Shown piece by piece: positions 38,991 to 51,318 of a DNA stretch of 64,000 nucleotides. The notes beneath the pieces were generated by a model. The model saw only the letters and a program-made list of their open reading frames with translations. It had not been told where the DNA came from and searched no databases. Each line of letters begins with the position of its first letter. Positions within the stretch are counted from its first letter, which is position 1. The stretch spans positions 62,001 through 126,000 of the forward strand of contig NZ_JACOII010000040.1 of assembly GCF_016306625.1 (NCBI RefSeq), in the 5' to 3' direction. Made by a program: the position numbers and the translations under genes. The stretch is from Xenorhabdus lircayensis (GTDB taxonomy: Bacteria > Pseudomonadota > Gammaproteobacteria > Enterobacterales > Enterobacteriaceae).

Positions 38991-39785
38991 ATGGATAAGA
39001 TGAAACCTACCTCCATTGAACGACTCAAGGGGATTATGGCGCAATTGCGCCATCCCCAGAATGGCTGTCCGTGGGACAAAGTACAAACCTCTGCCACGAT
39101 TGCGCCTTACACGCTGGAAGAAACCTATGAAGTGCTCGATGCGATTGAGCGCAATGATGCCAACGCCCTGAAAGAAGAATTGGGGGATTTGCTATTTCAT
39201 ATTGTATTTTATGCGCAGATGGCCCAAGAACAGCATCAGTTTGATTTCGACGATATCTGTGAGTCTGTATGCGCCAAACTAGAGCGTCGCCATCCCCATA
39301 TCTTCAACCAACACGCGGGGATCAGCAGCGAAAAAGCGATAGGAAGCTGGGAACAGCGTAAAACCGCTGAAAGGGCAGAAAAAGATCAGCATTCCGTGCT
39401 GGATGATATTCCCACCAGCCAGCCGGCACTGATGAAAGCCTATAAAATCCAGAAGCGCTGTGCTTCGGTTGGTTTTGATTGGGATACACTTGGCCTTGTG
39501 CTGGATAAAGTCTACGAAGAAATTGACGAAGTGATGGACGAAGCACAGCAGGCGGTAGTTGATGAAACCAGACTGGAAGAAGAGCTGGGCGATCTGCTGT
39601 TTTCGGTCGTTAATTTATCTCGCCATTTGGGGCATAAACCAGAGATGGCACTACAAAAAGCCTGTCATAAATTTGAAAATCGTTTCCGCAACGTCGAAAA
39701 ACGGATCCTCGACAAAGGCTCGTCACTGGAAACTGCTACCCTGGATGAGATGGAAGAAATGTGGCAACGGGTTAAAAAGCAGTAG
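38991..39785 (+). CDS. mazG: Nucleoside triphosphate pyrophosphohydrolase MazG
   Basis: 264 residues (E. coli 263). Two all-alpha MazG domains each show the metal-binding EExxE-ExxD pattern: ALKEELGDLLFH with EETYEVLDAIE in the first, and EIDEVMDE with LEEELGDLLFS in the second. It hydrolyses NTPs to NMP and pyrophosphate and limits stress effects. relA lies 7 bases upstream. The mazEF toxin-antitoxin pair found here in E. coli is absent. Confidence 0.96.
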   Translation: MDKMKPTSIERLKGIMAQLRHPQNGCPWDKVQTSATIAPYTLEETYEVLDAIERNDANALKEELGDLLFHIVFYAQMAQEQHQFDFDDICESVCAKLERRHPHIFNQHAGISSEKAIGSWEQRKTAERAEKDQHSVLDDIPTSQPALMKAYKIQKRCASVGFDWDTLGLVLDKVYEEIDEVMDEAQQAVVDETRLEEELGDLLFSVVNLSRHLGHKPEMALQKACHKFENRFRNVEKRILDKGSSLETATLDEMEEMWQRVKKQ

Positions 39786-39967
39786 TCATAGGACAGAAAT
39801 CACGGCAAATAGCGTAAAAATAGCGAAAAGGACGTCGCATGAATGGCTGAATAACCTGAATCGGGTGAAAAAAAATCACACTAATAACTTGCTGAATTTA
39901 AAGAGAAAGAAGTGCAAACATTTCGCTGTGCTACTGATTATGTGGCACTTTAACCTGTTTAGATGGT

Positions 39968-39996
39968 TTGTAGCGAAATTAAGGTTAGGGTATACT
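39968..39996 (+). promoter_or_regulatory. Candidate pyrG promoter
   Basis: TATACT (39991-39996) lies 17 bases after TTGTAG (39968-39973). This is 56 bases before the pyrG ATG, inside a 267-base gap after mazG that holds no other gene. Confidence 0.4.
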
Positions 39997-40037
39997 GCTT
40001 TCCCGTCCTGTTATATTCATCATCCTTTTAAACCTAA

Positions 40038-41690
<1,653 letters not shown>

Positions 41691-41732
41691 GATATGGGGC
41701 AATGGATTGGTTTTAAATTAAATATTTTTTAG

Positions 41733-43079
<1,347 letters not shown>

Positions 43080-43122
43080 TTGTCGGCTGCTTACCCTAAG
43101 AGATAAATATTTTTTATGTTTT

Positions 43123-43153
43123 GGCGAAAGAGAGTGTTCTCTTTCGCCTTTTT
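43123..43153 (+). terminator. Terminator after eno
   Basis: GGCGAAAGAGA (43123-43133) pairs perfectly with TCTCTTTCGCC (43138-43148) over GTGT, followed by TTTTT. Confidence 0.92.
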
Positions 43154-43431
43154 AGCAAAAGAAAATTTCATTTACAATGGTTATTATTCATACTGTTACG
43201 ATATGAAAGTGTGATATAATAACAGAAATAAAGTTCACTTTTCGAACAATCATTCAGTAATTAGACAAATCCCGCGCGATAGATCCCAAAATCACACAAC
43301 TCGTATTTTCTTCCTTGTTGATACTCCTTATTATTTCACATGTAATGTAATTCTTTAACATTTATGGCAATGATTCATTAATTATTCTTTTTACATTACG
43401 GAGTTATGTTTCATTGTTTTATGGAGTCTTA
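43154..43431 (+). promoter_or_regulatory. Promoter region of the DASS transporter gene
   Basis: This gap holds TATAAT at 43215-43220 but no clear -35. AT-rich sequence follows as a long leader of about 200 bases. No operator could be named with confidence. Confidence 0.35.
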
Positions 43432-44817
43432 ATGGACGCTTCTGAATCTTTAACCCCAGCGGTTGGGCCTACCCCCTCAAATAAAAGAGGCCTAATTATT
43501 CTCGCGCTGGACATTATCTTGCTTGTCATGCTGCTTAAGTTTTTGCCTTATGGAGAAAAAGCAAATGCAGGCTTGGCATTGATGGCATTTGTTGGTGTGT
43601 TGTGGCTTACGGAAGCCATTCACGTCACGATTACTGCACTGTGTATTCCAATTCTGGCTGTTGGCATGGGGTTGATGAATACCGGTGACGCGTTGAAATC
43701 TTTTGCAAACCCGATAATCTTTTTGTTCTTTGGGGGTTTTGCTCTGGCAACGGCGCTACATATCCAAGGTCTGGACAGATTGATAGCCAACCGTCTGCTG
43801 ATGATTGCCCGTGGACGTTTATCGGTGGCGGTATTGTTGATATTTGGTATTACTGCACTGCTTTCCATGTGGATCAGCAATACTGCGACCGCCGCGATGA
43901 TGCTCCCACTAATTCTTGGTATTCTGGCGAATCTGGATGTCCGCTCTGAACGTAATACATTTGTATTTGTACTGTTGGGAGTGGCATATAGTGCCAGTAT
44001 TGGTGGATTAGGGACGTTGGTCGGTAGCCCACCCAATGCCATCGCCGCTGCGCAATTGGGCATGGATTTCATCACATGGATGAAATATGGCGTGCCAATG
44101 GTGATCATTCTATTGCCTGTCATGGTTGTACTGATGTACATCATGTTGCGTCCAAACCTGAACCACAAATTTGATCTGGAACTGGAACAGTTGGAATGGA
44201 ATGGTAAGCGTGTTATTGCCATGAGCATTTTCCTGCTGACGGTTGTGTGCTGGATTTTCAGTTCATTGATCAGCGACGCCCTTGGCGGTGTGAAAGATCT
44301 GGATACGATCATTGCGGTGAGCGCGGCTATTCTGATTGGTATCACTGGTGTATCAACATGGTCTCAGATTCAGAACAACACCGAATGGGGCGTGTTGATG
44401 CTGTTCGGTGGTGGTCTGACACTGAGTGCTGTCTTGAAAAACTCCGGTGCCAGTGAAGTGATGGCGAATGGTATGGCAGCAACTTTCGGTGCAAGCCACT
44501 GGTTTGTCATCATCGTTGCGATTGCTGCATTTATTATCTTCCTGACAGAATTTACCAGTAATACGGCCAGTGCAGCATTACTTGTGCCGATTTTCGCCAC
44601 GGTTGCAGAAGCATTGGGCATGCCAGTTATGGTCTTGACCATGATTATTGGTATCGGTGCATCCTGTGCATTTATGTTGCCTGTAGCAACACCACCTAAC
44701 GCGATTGTTTACAGCTCCGGTTATATCAAGCAAGTGGAAATGGTCAGAGTGGGCATGGTGCTGAATGTGGCATGTATTGCCATTATTTCTGCAATTGCCT
44801 GGTTCTTCTGGCTGTAG
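43432..44817 (+). CDS. DASS-family (SLC13) anion/dicarboxylate transporter
   Basis: 461 residues from the ATG at 43432, which has ATGGAGTCTTA upstream; a TTG 18 bases earlier is less likely. About eleven membrane helices are predicted. Both DASS substrate/sodium motifs are visible: MWISNTATAAMMLP and TEFTSNTASAALLVP. It is probably a sodium-coupled importer of C4-dicarboxylates or related anions; the exact substrate cannot be told from sequence. It is monocistronic, with terminators on both sides. Confidence 0.88.
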   Translation: MDASESLTPAVGPTPSNKRGLIILALDIILLVMLLKFLPYGEKANAGLALMAFVGVLWLTEAIHVTITALCIPILAVGMGLMNTGDALKSFANPIIFLFFGGFALATALHIQGLDRLIANRLLMIARGRLSVAVLLIFGITALLSMWISNTATAAMMLPLILGILANLDVRSERNTFVFVLLGVAYSASIGGLGTLVGSPPNAIAAAQLGMDFITWMKYGVPMVIILLPVMVVLMYIMLRPNLNHKFDLELEQLEWNGKRVIAMSIFLLTVVCWIFSSLISDALGGVKDLDTIIAVSAAILIGITGVSTWSQIQNNTEWGVLMLFGGGLTLSAVLKNSGASEVMANGMAATFGASHWFVIIVAIAAFIIFLTEFTSNTASAALLVPIFATVAEALGMPVMVLTMIIGIGASCAFMLPVATPPNAIVYSSGYIKQVEMVRVGMVLNVACIAIISAIAWFFWL

Positions 44818-44865
44818 TTTCTTCTAGTTGTAATGAATCTTAATGACTAAATAAGCCATGATCAA

Positions 44866-44894
44866 AATCGCCACCGTTGCAGGTGGCGATTATT
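44866..44894. terminator. Bidirectional terminator between convergent genes
   Basis: AATCGCCACC (44866-44875) pairs perfectly with GGTGGCGATT (44882-44891) over a 6-base loop. T/A-rich flanks lie on both sides. It separates the DASS transporter from the aldehyde dehydrogenase. Confidence 0.8.
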
Positions 44895-44922
44895 CTTGAA
44901 CCCATTCTTCTTTTCTAATCCA

Positions 44923-46407
44923 TTAGTCTTCTTTAGTACTGATATAGATATTTTTCACTTCGGTGTAAGCATCCAGCATCATCTTGTGAGTTTCACGCCC
45001 AAGCCCTGATTTCTTATAGCCACCGAAAGGAGCATGGGCGGGCAGCTCGTGATAAGTATTAATCCACATACGCCCAGTTCTTACTGCCTTAGCAACTCGC
45101 AGGGCACGGTTAATATCTTGCGTCCATACGGCACCCGCCAGACCATATTCGGAATCATTGGCCATTGCGACGACTTCATCTTCGTTGCTGAATGGAATGA
45201 CACATAGCACCGGCCCAAAAATTTCTTCCTGTGCAACCCGCATATTATTGGTCACATTGGTGAGGATAGTCGGTTGGATAAAGAAGCCATCATCATATCC
45301 TTCACCCGTTATGCGTTTTCCGCCTGTCAGAATGGTAGCCCCTTCTTGTTTTGCAAGGTCGATGTAACCCAAAATGGTATTCATCTGTTCCTCACTGACT
45401 TGGCTGCCCATTTCGGTTTCTACCAACATGGGATCACCCACTTTGGCTGATTCAAATACTGTTTTCAGTGATGCCAGGAATTCGTCATGAATATCTTTAT
45501 GCAGGAACAGGCGGGCGCCGGATTCACAGGCTTGCCCTTGATTCAGCAAAATGGCGTTGGCGGCATATTTAATCGCCTTTTTCATATTGGCATCAGGGAA
45601 GACAATATTGGCAGATTTACCACCCAGTTCCAGTGTGGCGGGAATCAGCCTTTTCGCTGCGGCTGCGGCAACGTTGTAACCAACTTCTGTTGAACCGGTA
45701 AAGGCTACCTTGTCAATGCCTTCATGATCGAGGATCGCCTGACCGACAACTGAGCCACGCCCCGTGACAATATTGACAACGCCCGGTGGCAAAACTTGAT
45801 TCATGATGCGGCCCAATTCAAGCAGAGTGATTGGAGTCAGGCTTGCAGGATTGATGATAATAGTATTACCGGCGGCAAGAGCAGGGGCGAGTTTCCACGC
45901 AGCCATCAACAGCGGGAAGTTCCATGGAATTATCTGTCCGATCACGCCAATTGGCTCTCTGATCACCAAGCTAAGTGTATCGTTATCGATAACATCGCTA
46001 GCATCAGAATGAGCACGGATAACCCCTGCAAAATAGCGGAAGTGATCAACGGAGAAAGGAATATCAAAATGACGGCATAAGGCCTGAGTCTTACCACCAT
46101 CTAATGTTTCAAGGGCAATAAAGCGCTCTGCTTCTGACTCCAGCAGATCGGCAATTTTCAGTAACAGAGATTGCCTTTCTGCGGCGGAAGTTTTGCTCCA
46201 TGCTGGCAGGGCTTTTTGAGCAGCCTTGACGGCAAGCTCGATATCTTCGGCATTACCCGCTGCATATTCTGTCAGCAATTCACCCGTTGCCGGGTTATAG
46301 CTTTTCAGCGTATTTTTCGAAACACTATCGACCCACTCACCGTTAATCAACATCTTATAAGATTTAGCGGGCAATAATTCTTTGGCAATATCATGTGGCT
46401 TTTTCAT
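44923..46407 (-). CDS. NAD(P)-dependent aldehyde dehydrogenase (AldB-like)
   Basis: 494 residues. Active-site residues are Asn163 (IPWNFP), Glu260 (LELGGKS) and Cys294 (NQGQACESG). The cofactor-binding Rossmann loop FTGSTEVG and the tail GGYKKSGLGRETH are normal. The best recalled match is AldB-type enzymes (DHFRYFAG, HKMMLDAYTEVKN). In the motif usually written LKPA, the conserved Lys that contacts the coenzyme ribose is Asn186 (IINPASLTP), which may alter NAD(P) use. GGAGAATATA precedes the ATG. Its substrate is unknown. Confidence 0.88.
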   Translation of the reverse strand: MKKPHDIAKELLPAKSYKMLINGEWVDSVSKNTLKSYNPATGELLTEYAAGNAEDIELAVKAAQKALPAWSKTSAAERQSLLLKIADLLESEAERFIALETLDGGKTQALCRHFDIPFSVDHFRYFAGVIRAHSDASDVIDNDTLSLVIREPIGVIGQIIPWNFPLLMAAWKLAPALAAGNTIIINPASLTPITLLELGRIMNQVLPPGVVNIVTGRGSVVGQAILDHEGIDKVAFTGSTEVGYNVAAAAAKRLIPATLELGGKSANIVFPDANMKKAIKYAANAILLNQGQACESGARLFLHKDIHDEFLASLKTVFESAKVGDPMLVETEMGSQVSEEQMNTILGYIDLAKQEGATILTGGKRITGEGYDDGFFIQPTILTNVTNNMRVAQEEIFGPVLCVIPFSNEDEVVAMANDSEYGLAGAVWTQDINRALRVAKAVRTGRMWINTYHELPAHAPFGGYKKSGLGRETHKMMLDAYTEVKNIYISTKED

Positions 46408-46776
46408 TATATTCTCCGGGTACTTTGGTTTCTTTGTATCTTAGGACATATGTTCCGAAGTGATTATCGGGTTAATTCTTAATTTTCTATCAGAATTGAA
46501 TTGAAATATAAAATATCTGTATCAATAAATGATAGATATAAAATTTAACTATTTGTTAAACAGTAAGGCAGTAAAAAAGAGGGATTAACTTAATCAAGCG
46601 CCATAAATATATTTTCAGTAATATTTTTGAACTACTGTTACTCTTTGTGATTGTTTCTATTATTAAATGTTGGGGATGAAATGATTGACTAGTAATAGTT
46701 GAAAGCCATCCGTATATTTGATGGCTTTGGGGATGAATTATAGAGAGTTTTATTTACTCTCTATAGGAATGATATT
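46408..46776. other. Non-coding gap with two hairpins between aldehyde dehydrogenase and dctA
   Basis: The part near 46407 must carry the dehydrogenase promoter. Two perfect hairpins lie after the dctA stop: ATAGAGAG/CTCTCTAT (about 46740-46764) and AAAGCCATC/GATGGCTTT (about 46702-46728). They probably end dctA transcription, although the T-tracts are short. No gene is seen. Confidence 0.5.
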
Positions 46777-48090
46777 TTATTCATTTGATGATGAAGTTGA
46801 TGTTTTTTCTACTGAACTTCGGATATCTCCATTTAATGCCTGATGCATTTTTTCTTTATCCAACGCATTTTCCCAGCGAGCAACAACAATACTGGCACAA
46901 GCATTACCAACTAAATTGGTCAAGGCACGACATTCAGACATAAATCTATCAATGCCTAAAATAAGAGCCATACCGGCTACCGGTATACTGGGAACAACAG
47001 ATAAAGTAGCGGCTAGCGTAATAAAGCCTGCACCAGTTACCCCGGCCGCCCCTTTTGAACTTACCATTGCAACTAATAATAACGATATTTGCTCGGTAAT
47101 ACTCAGATCAATTCCGGTTGCTTGAGCAATAAATAACGCGGCCATCGTCATATAAATGTTAGTGCCATCAAGATTAAATGAATAACCGGTTGGAATAACC
47201 AAGCCAACAACCGATTTCTCACAACCCGCATTTTCCATTTTTTTCATCAGACTGGGTAAAGCGGCTTCAGAAGATGATGTTCCCAAGACTAACCAGAGTT
47301 CATCTTTAATGTATTTAATTAACTGAATGATGGAGAAACCATTATATCTGGCAACCGCACCCAGAACAATAAGCACAAAGAGCAATGATGTAATGTAAAA
47401 AGTGACAATTAACATCATTAAATTTCCAATCGATGAAATACCATATTTACCAATGGTAAAGGCCATGGCACCAAATGCACCAATAGGCGCCAATTTCATC
47501 AACAAACTTACCATTTTAAAAACAGGATCAGATAAGTGTTGTAAAAATACTAATATAGGTTCACCTTTCTTTCCTATTGCTGCTAAAGAGAGACCGAAAA
47601 TAATAGAGACAAATAGGACTTGGAGAATATTGCCATTCACCAGTGGGCTAACAACGGTCTCCGGTATGATATTCATGAGAAAACCGACAATGGAGGATTC
47701 GTGGGCCTTCTCCACATAACCGATAATTTTGCTACTATCTAACGATTCAGGCGAGATATTCAGTCCATCGCCAGGGCGAATGATATTGGCGACTACTAAA
47801 CCAATGACTAAAGCAAGTGTTGAAAATGTTAAAAAATACAACATCGATTTTCCTACGACATTGCCAACCGCTTTCATGTTATTCATTCCTGCTATCCCAG
47901 TGACTACCGTCAGAAAGATCACAGGAGCAATGATCATTTTCACAATTTTAATGAAAGCATCACCTAATGGTTTTAATGATTCACCAATATCGGGATAAAA
48001 ATGACCAAGAGTTATACCCAGTAAGATTGCAAAGATGACTTGAACATAGAGTATCTGATATAAAGATTTTTTTTTGGGGAGATTAGGCAT
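46777..48090 (-). CDS. dctA: C4-dicarboxylate transport protein DctA
   Basis: 437 residues, a member of the DAACS (glutamate-transporter fold) symporters. The match to E. coli DctA is extensive: [56 protein letters not shown] (the Ser-rich reentrant loop), [18 protein letters not shown] and [13 protein letters not shown]. It imports succinate, fumarate and malate with protons or sodium. Its C-terminal tail is Ser/Thr-rich. An AGGAATCTCT-like ribosome site precedes the start. Confidence 0.95.
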   Translation of the reverse strand: MPNLPKKKSLYQILYVQVIFAILLGITLGHFYPDIGESLKPLGDAFIKIVKMIIAPVIFLTVVTGIAGMNNMKAVGNVVGKSMLYFLTFSTLALVIGLVVANIIRPGDGLNISPESLDSSKIIGYVEKAHESSIVGFLMNIIPETVVSPLVNGNILQVLFVSIIFGLSLAAIGKKGEPILVFLQHLSDPVFKMVSLLMKLAPIGAFGAMAFTIGKYGISSIGNLMMLIVTFYITSLLFVLIVLGAVARYNGFSIIQLIKYIKDELWLVLGTSSSEAALPSLMKKMENAGCEKSVVGLVIPTGYSFNLDGTNIYMTMAALFIAQATGIDLSITEQISLLLVAMVSSKGAAGVTGAGFITLAATLSVVPSIPVAGMALILGIDRFMSECRALTNLVGNACASIVVARWENALDKEKMHQALNGDIRSSVEKTSTSSSNE

Positions 48091-48245
48091 AGAGATTCCT
48101 GTATTTAATGTATTTATTTACCATATCATCATTACTTGTTATGATTTTTTTCAACGTATTATTAATTCATGACAAAAATGTTTTGTATTGCTTTTATTCC
48201 TATTGTTTTTTATTTCAGGGAGAGATATTCCTCGTTTTTTAATGC

Positions 48246-48283
48246 GTTATATCCTTTATCTTTCAACTTGTTGCTTTTATGTG
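48246..48283. repeat. Dispersed repeat, copy 2
   Basis: The sequence beginning GTTATATCCTTTATCTTTCA matches the left half of the 16537 repeat with few differences, but the right half has diverged. The 390-base gap between dctA and the binding-protein gene (48091-48480) otherwise holds only the dctA promoter region and the hairpin at its right end. Confidence 0.45.
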
Positions 48284-48441
48284 ATTACTCAGTATAAAAC
48301 GGTATTATCTTTTACTTTTATAGTCCTAATCTGAATCTGACTGAGTGTCTTTAAATAATAAGAAAATAGATGAGAAAAATTTTTATTTCGTGAATTGGAA
48401 AACACTTTTGGGATAGACATGTCATCTATTTAAGGAAAGTG

Positions 48442-48462
48442 CCCACTCGAAAAACGAGTGGG
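48442..48462 (-). terminator. Hairpin after the iron-type binding protein gene
   Basis: CCCACTCG (48442-48449) pairs perfectly with CGAGTGGG (48455-48462) over five A. It lies 19 bases after the stop codon, with a weak T-tract. Confidence 0.6.
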
Positions 48463-48480
48463 TTTGGTTGAGAGGCGAAA

Positions 48481-49617
48481 TTATTTTGCCGTTATCCAGA
48501 AAACACCACTGCCATCAAGTGCCGTAAATGTTTTATGGGCGTAAATATTATCTGCCTGAGGATCAATATCCTTGAAGAGGTCGGGATGCAGCCATTTGGC
48601 AATGGCTTCTACAGCAATGATATTGAATGGTGTGTCATAATATTGATGATAGATCGCCATGACGCGTTTTTCGTGATATGAGTTCAGGACTTTCAGTTTG
48701 GGGCGTAAAAGCAATTTTTGAAACCGTTTCTCTGAAGTCGCCTGATCCCCTGTATAACCCAATGGAACAGATTGGCTGTTTGAGTGAACGGTATCCCAAT
48801 CTGCCGCTGTCATCAGATAATTATCGGGATTGCTAGCCAGTAACTGCTCCTCATTAATTTTACCGCCCATGCCTGAAAACCATTTGCTGCCCATATTATC
48901 GCCACCCGCAGCAGCAACAAACTCTCCGAAATTATTGGTGGCAAAGGTGTTGCAGCAATCTTCAGCACCTAACATACCTGCATGGCGTTCAATAAAAACG
49001 CTGGGGATCTGTTCGGGAAGTAATGTAGCAATACGCTTGTTAATCATGGACAGGCGATTTTCATAAAATTGAATAAATTTATTGGCATTTTCTTCCTGTT
49101 TAAATACTTTTCCTAGCAGTTTCATACTGGGTACAGTATTGGACAGAGGATATTGGCGGAAGTCGATGAAAATGACGGGAATACCTATCTTTTCCAATAA
49201 GTTAATTGTATTGCTGCTATCCAGTTTAGGCTTCAAACCAATATCGAAAATAACCAGATCAGGTTGATAAGTCATGGCTTTTTCAATGTTGAAATCACTT
49301 GTGTAGGGATTAGGAAAGACAGGAATTTTTCTTAACTGAGGGAATTTCTTTTCATAGGCTGTGGCGAGATCAGGTGCTTTTCTCTCTAGCGCATTATCCC
49401 ACGCCACAATGCCTTTCAGTGGTTCCGAAGGATGCAGAATATTCAGGGCAATAACCACTCGACTATCTGCGAGCATGGCTCGTTCAACGGGGGTATTGAC
49501 CGTTACTTCTCGTCCAGAGATATCTTTGACTGTAATTTTTTCTGCCTGAGAAGATATCGGTAATAATATTAATAACACTGATAGAAAATATTTGATGGAG
49601 TAATGAATAGCAGACAT
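48481..49617 (-). CDS. Periplasmic iron/siderophore-type ABC binding protein
   Basis: 378 residues. A signal peptide (about 1-25, ending SSQA) precedes a mature part with the TroA/FecB-like class III binding fold (ITVKDISGREVTVN, then PDLVIFDIGLKP, LLEKIGIPVIFIDF, GGDNMGSKW). It is longer than BtuF or FhuD. A vicinal CC (ADCC at about 220) is unusual. No permease or ATPase gene adjoins, so it must share an ABC system encoded elsewhere. A Fur-like site lies about 140 bases upstream, which supports ferric-siderophore uptake; the ligand is unknown. Confidence 0.8.
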   Translation of the reverse strand: MSAIHYSIKYFLSVLLILLPISSQAEKITVKDISGREVTVNTPVERAMLADSRVVIALNILHPSEPLKGIVAWDNALERKAPDLATAYEKKFPQLRKIPVFPNPYTSDFNIEKAMTYQPDLVIFDIGLKPKLDSSNTINLLEKIGIPVIFIDFRQYPLSNTVPSMKLLGKVFKQEENANKFIQFYENRLSMINKRIATLLPEQIPSVFIERHAGMLGAEDCCNTFATNNFGEFVAAAGGDNMGSKWFSGMGGKINEEQLLASNPDNYLMTAADWDTVHSNSQSVPLGYTGDQATSEKRFQKLLLRPKLKVLNSYHEKRVMAIYHQYYDTPFNIIAVEAIAKWLHPDLFKDIDPQADNIYAHKTFTALDGSGVFWITAK

Positions 49618-49756
49618 CGCTTCTCCTTTTATGAATTAATTTATAACATACGGCGGATTCAAATTTCTTTCTTATCATCGAAAATTGTCTTTTTAGGATC
49701 ATAAGCTGTCAAGGTGGGAATGCCGAGGCGTTTGATATGATTTCATTTAAAAATAG

Positions 49757-49775
49757 ATGATAATGGTTATTATTA
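49757..49775 (-). promoter_or_regulatory. Fur-box-like site
   Basis: GATGATAATGGTTATTATT resembles the 19-bp Fur consensus (GATAATGATAATCATTATC) in the central TGATAAT-N-GTTATTA part. It lies upstream of the iron-type binding protein gene. Confidence 0.45.
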
Positions 49776-50203
49776 AAATTAATCAACTGTTTTTACACTT
49801 TTGCTGAGAAAAAATCCCCATTGATATTTTTTTATGTTAATAACAAGGTGTTAAATGGTTTTTTGTGATCTTTTTAACAGCCTTAGAGTTTTGGCGCAAT
49901 TGATTATTAAAATTGTTTATAGATCACAAGGTAATAATAACTTTATAAAATATATTTATCGGAAGGAGTAGGGGGGGATAAAGGTGACTTAATAAAAAAG
50001 TAGGAGCCCAATGTTGAAATTTTTCAATATTGCAGTCAATAAATTAGGCAATTACGTTAACTGATTTATGTTTATGTTTGCAAACAAGATTCAAAACCAT
50101 GCATACTTTAATGCCGGAAGATAATCAATAAATAAATTATAAATATCCCCAATTTAATAATAAAAATTATTATTAAAACGACTTGTTTGTCCTTATTCTG
50201 CTA
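49776..50203. other. AT-rich intergenic DNA
   Basis: Long A/T runs and a G7 run near 49970 are visible. No frame or RNA gene is recognised. It separates divergent promoters. Confidence 0.4.
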
Positions 50204-50224
50204 CTATTACCTTATCGGTAATAG
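50204..50224. promoter_or_regulatory. Inverted repeat in the lipoprotein leader
   Basis: CTATTACC (50204-50211) pairs perfectly with GGTAATAG (50217-50224), immediately before the ribosome site GGTGGGA. It could be an operator or an RNA hairpin limiting translation. Confidence 0.35.
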
Positions 50225-50236
50225 GTGGGATTGGTC

Positions 50237-50584
50237 ATGAAAAAATTGTTAGTCGTTTGTTTATTGGGGTTTGTATTGGTTGGGTGTGATAATCAACTCA
50301 AAATTGATGGTACAAATGAAATTGCTGTAAAAACATCCATTGAAAAAATCAGAGATACTTTATCAGAAGACAAAAAATTACAATTTGATGATTCATTGAA
50401 TGTTACCATGATCAATAGTATCGACTTTGACGATTTGTTGAAGGATAACAAGAATGGAAATATCAAATATGGGGATATACAAAAGTTGGAACAACGATTT
50501 TTTCAATCCCTTCATGGAAAAACAGCCGATCAGGTCATTGAAGAAGCAGACAACATTAAAGCGGCCAGCTTGATTGGCAGATGA
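50237..50584 (+). CDS. Small lipoprotein, DUF6694-like
   Basis: 115 residues from the ATG at 50237 (MKKLLVVCLLGFVLVGC); a GTG 12 bases earlier is within the ribosome site. The lipobox LVGC gives a mature Cys followed by DNQLKIDGTNE, so the product is a lipoprotein (Asp at +2 suggests the inner membrane). The rest (SIEKIRDTLSEDKK...) matches the pattern of DUF6694 lipoproteins as I recall them. Function is unknown. It is convergent with sprT. Confidence 0.75.
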   Translation: MKKLLVVCLLGFVLVGCDNQLKIDGTNEIAVKTSIEKIRDTLSEDKKLQFDDSLNVTMINSIDFDDLLKDNKNGNIKYGDIQKLEQRFFQSLHGKTADQVIEEADNIKAASLIGR

Positions 50585-50668
50585 ATGCATTACGTCACTC
50601 ACTCGTACTGATATTGATGCGGATTTCTTAAACAAGGTGCCCTGTGATTGAAGGGCATTTTGTTGTCT

Positions 50669-51178
50669 TTACTCAATTTGCTCCAACAGTATCAATTTTT
50701 CTCCACATTGCCGGCAAATATAGCAACTTTTTCCTCTGAGGATTTTATTGTGTTGCCTTATTGTCAATTCATGTTGCCGGCAGCGGCAGCAATAAGTAAA
50801 TATTTTATTGCGGACAGAATGTACAGAGAACTGATGTGTTCGGTTGGCTGGCACTTTAAGCACTGTTTCCATAATAAAACGCCACTCTTTCCCGTGTGGA
50901 GCAACCTTACCGAATTGATGATAAGCCAATAAATGCGCCAGTTCATGAGGAAGGACTTCATCAATGAATGCTTGCTGATTTTCGATCAACAAAACCGGAT
51001 TCAGGCGGATTTCCCAACCTTGCAGCCGGGCACTGCCCGCAATTGTGCCTCGTTGCCGATAGGTTACGTTAGGTTCAGGAAAGGTTTCTTGCAGAAAATG
51101 ACTTGCCTGCACCAATTTTTGCCGCATGGTACGCATAACAGCTTGCTGTAAGGAGAGGGGAACTCTGACGGATTTCAT
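50669..51178 (-). CDS. sprT: SprT-family zinc metalloprotease-like protein
   Basis: 169 residues (E. coli SprT 165). The HELAHLLAYH segment holds the HExxH zinc site, and the C-terminal CCRCRQ and CRQC pairs form a zinc ribbon. It is cytosolic. The eukaryotic relative Spartan cleaves DNA-protein crosslinks; the bacterial role is unproven. It lies next to metK; endA, rsmE and gshB, which are near metK in E. coli, are not here. Confidence 0.93.
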   Translation of the reverse strand: MKSVRVPLSLQQAVMRTMRQKLVQASHFLQETFPEPNVTYRQRGTIAGSARLQGWEIRLNPVLLIENQQAFIDEVLPHELAHLLAYHQFGKVAPHGKEWRFIMETVLKVPANRTHQFSVHSVRNKIFTYCCRCRQHELTIRQHNKILRGKSCYICRQCGEKLILLEQIE

Positions 51179-51278
51179 TACGGCTGCATACTGTATTTTT
51201 AATATCTCACTGATTTTTTAATATTTAATTGATAGTAGATATTTAATATTTTGATAAATAGTCGATAAAGCACAAGAA

Positions 51279-51302
51279 ACCCGCAGAATATTTGCGGGCT
51301 TC
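51279..51302 (-). terminator. Terminator after metK
   Basis: CCCGCA (51281-51286) pairs with TGCGGG (51293-51298), with further A/T pairs outside. On the minus strand the stem is followed by TTTCTTG. Confidence 0.55.
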
Positions 51303-51318
51303 ATAGATTAGCAAAGGA

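Noticed and set aside
43620-44345. 241-codon frame opposite the DASS transporter gene
   Set aside because: It is a complementary-strand shadow of membrane-helix codons.
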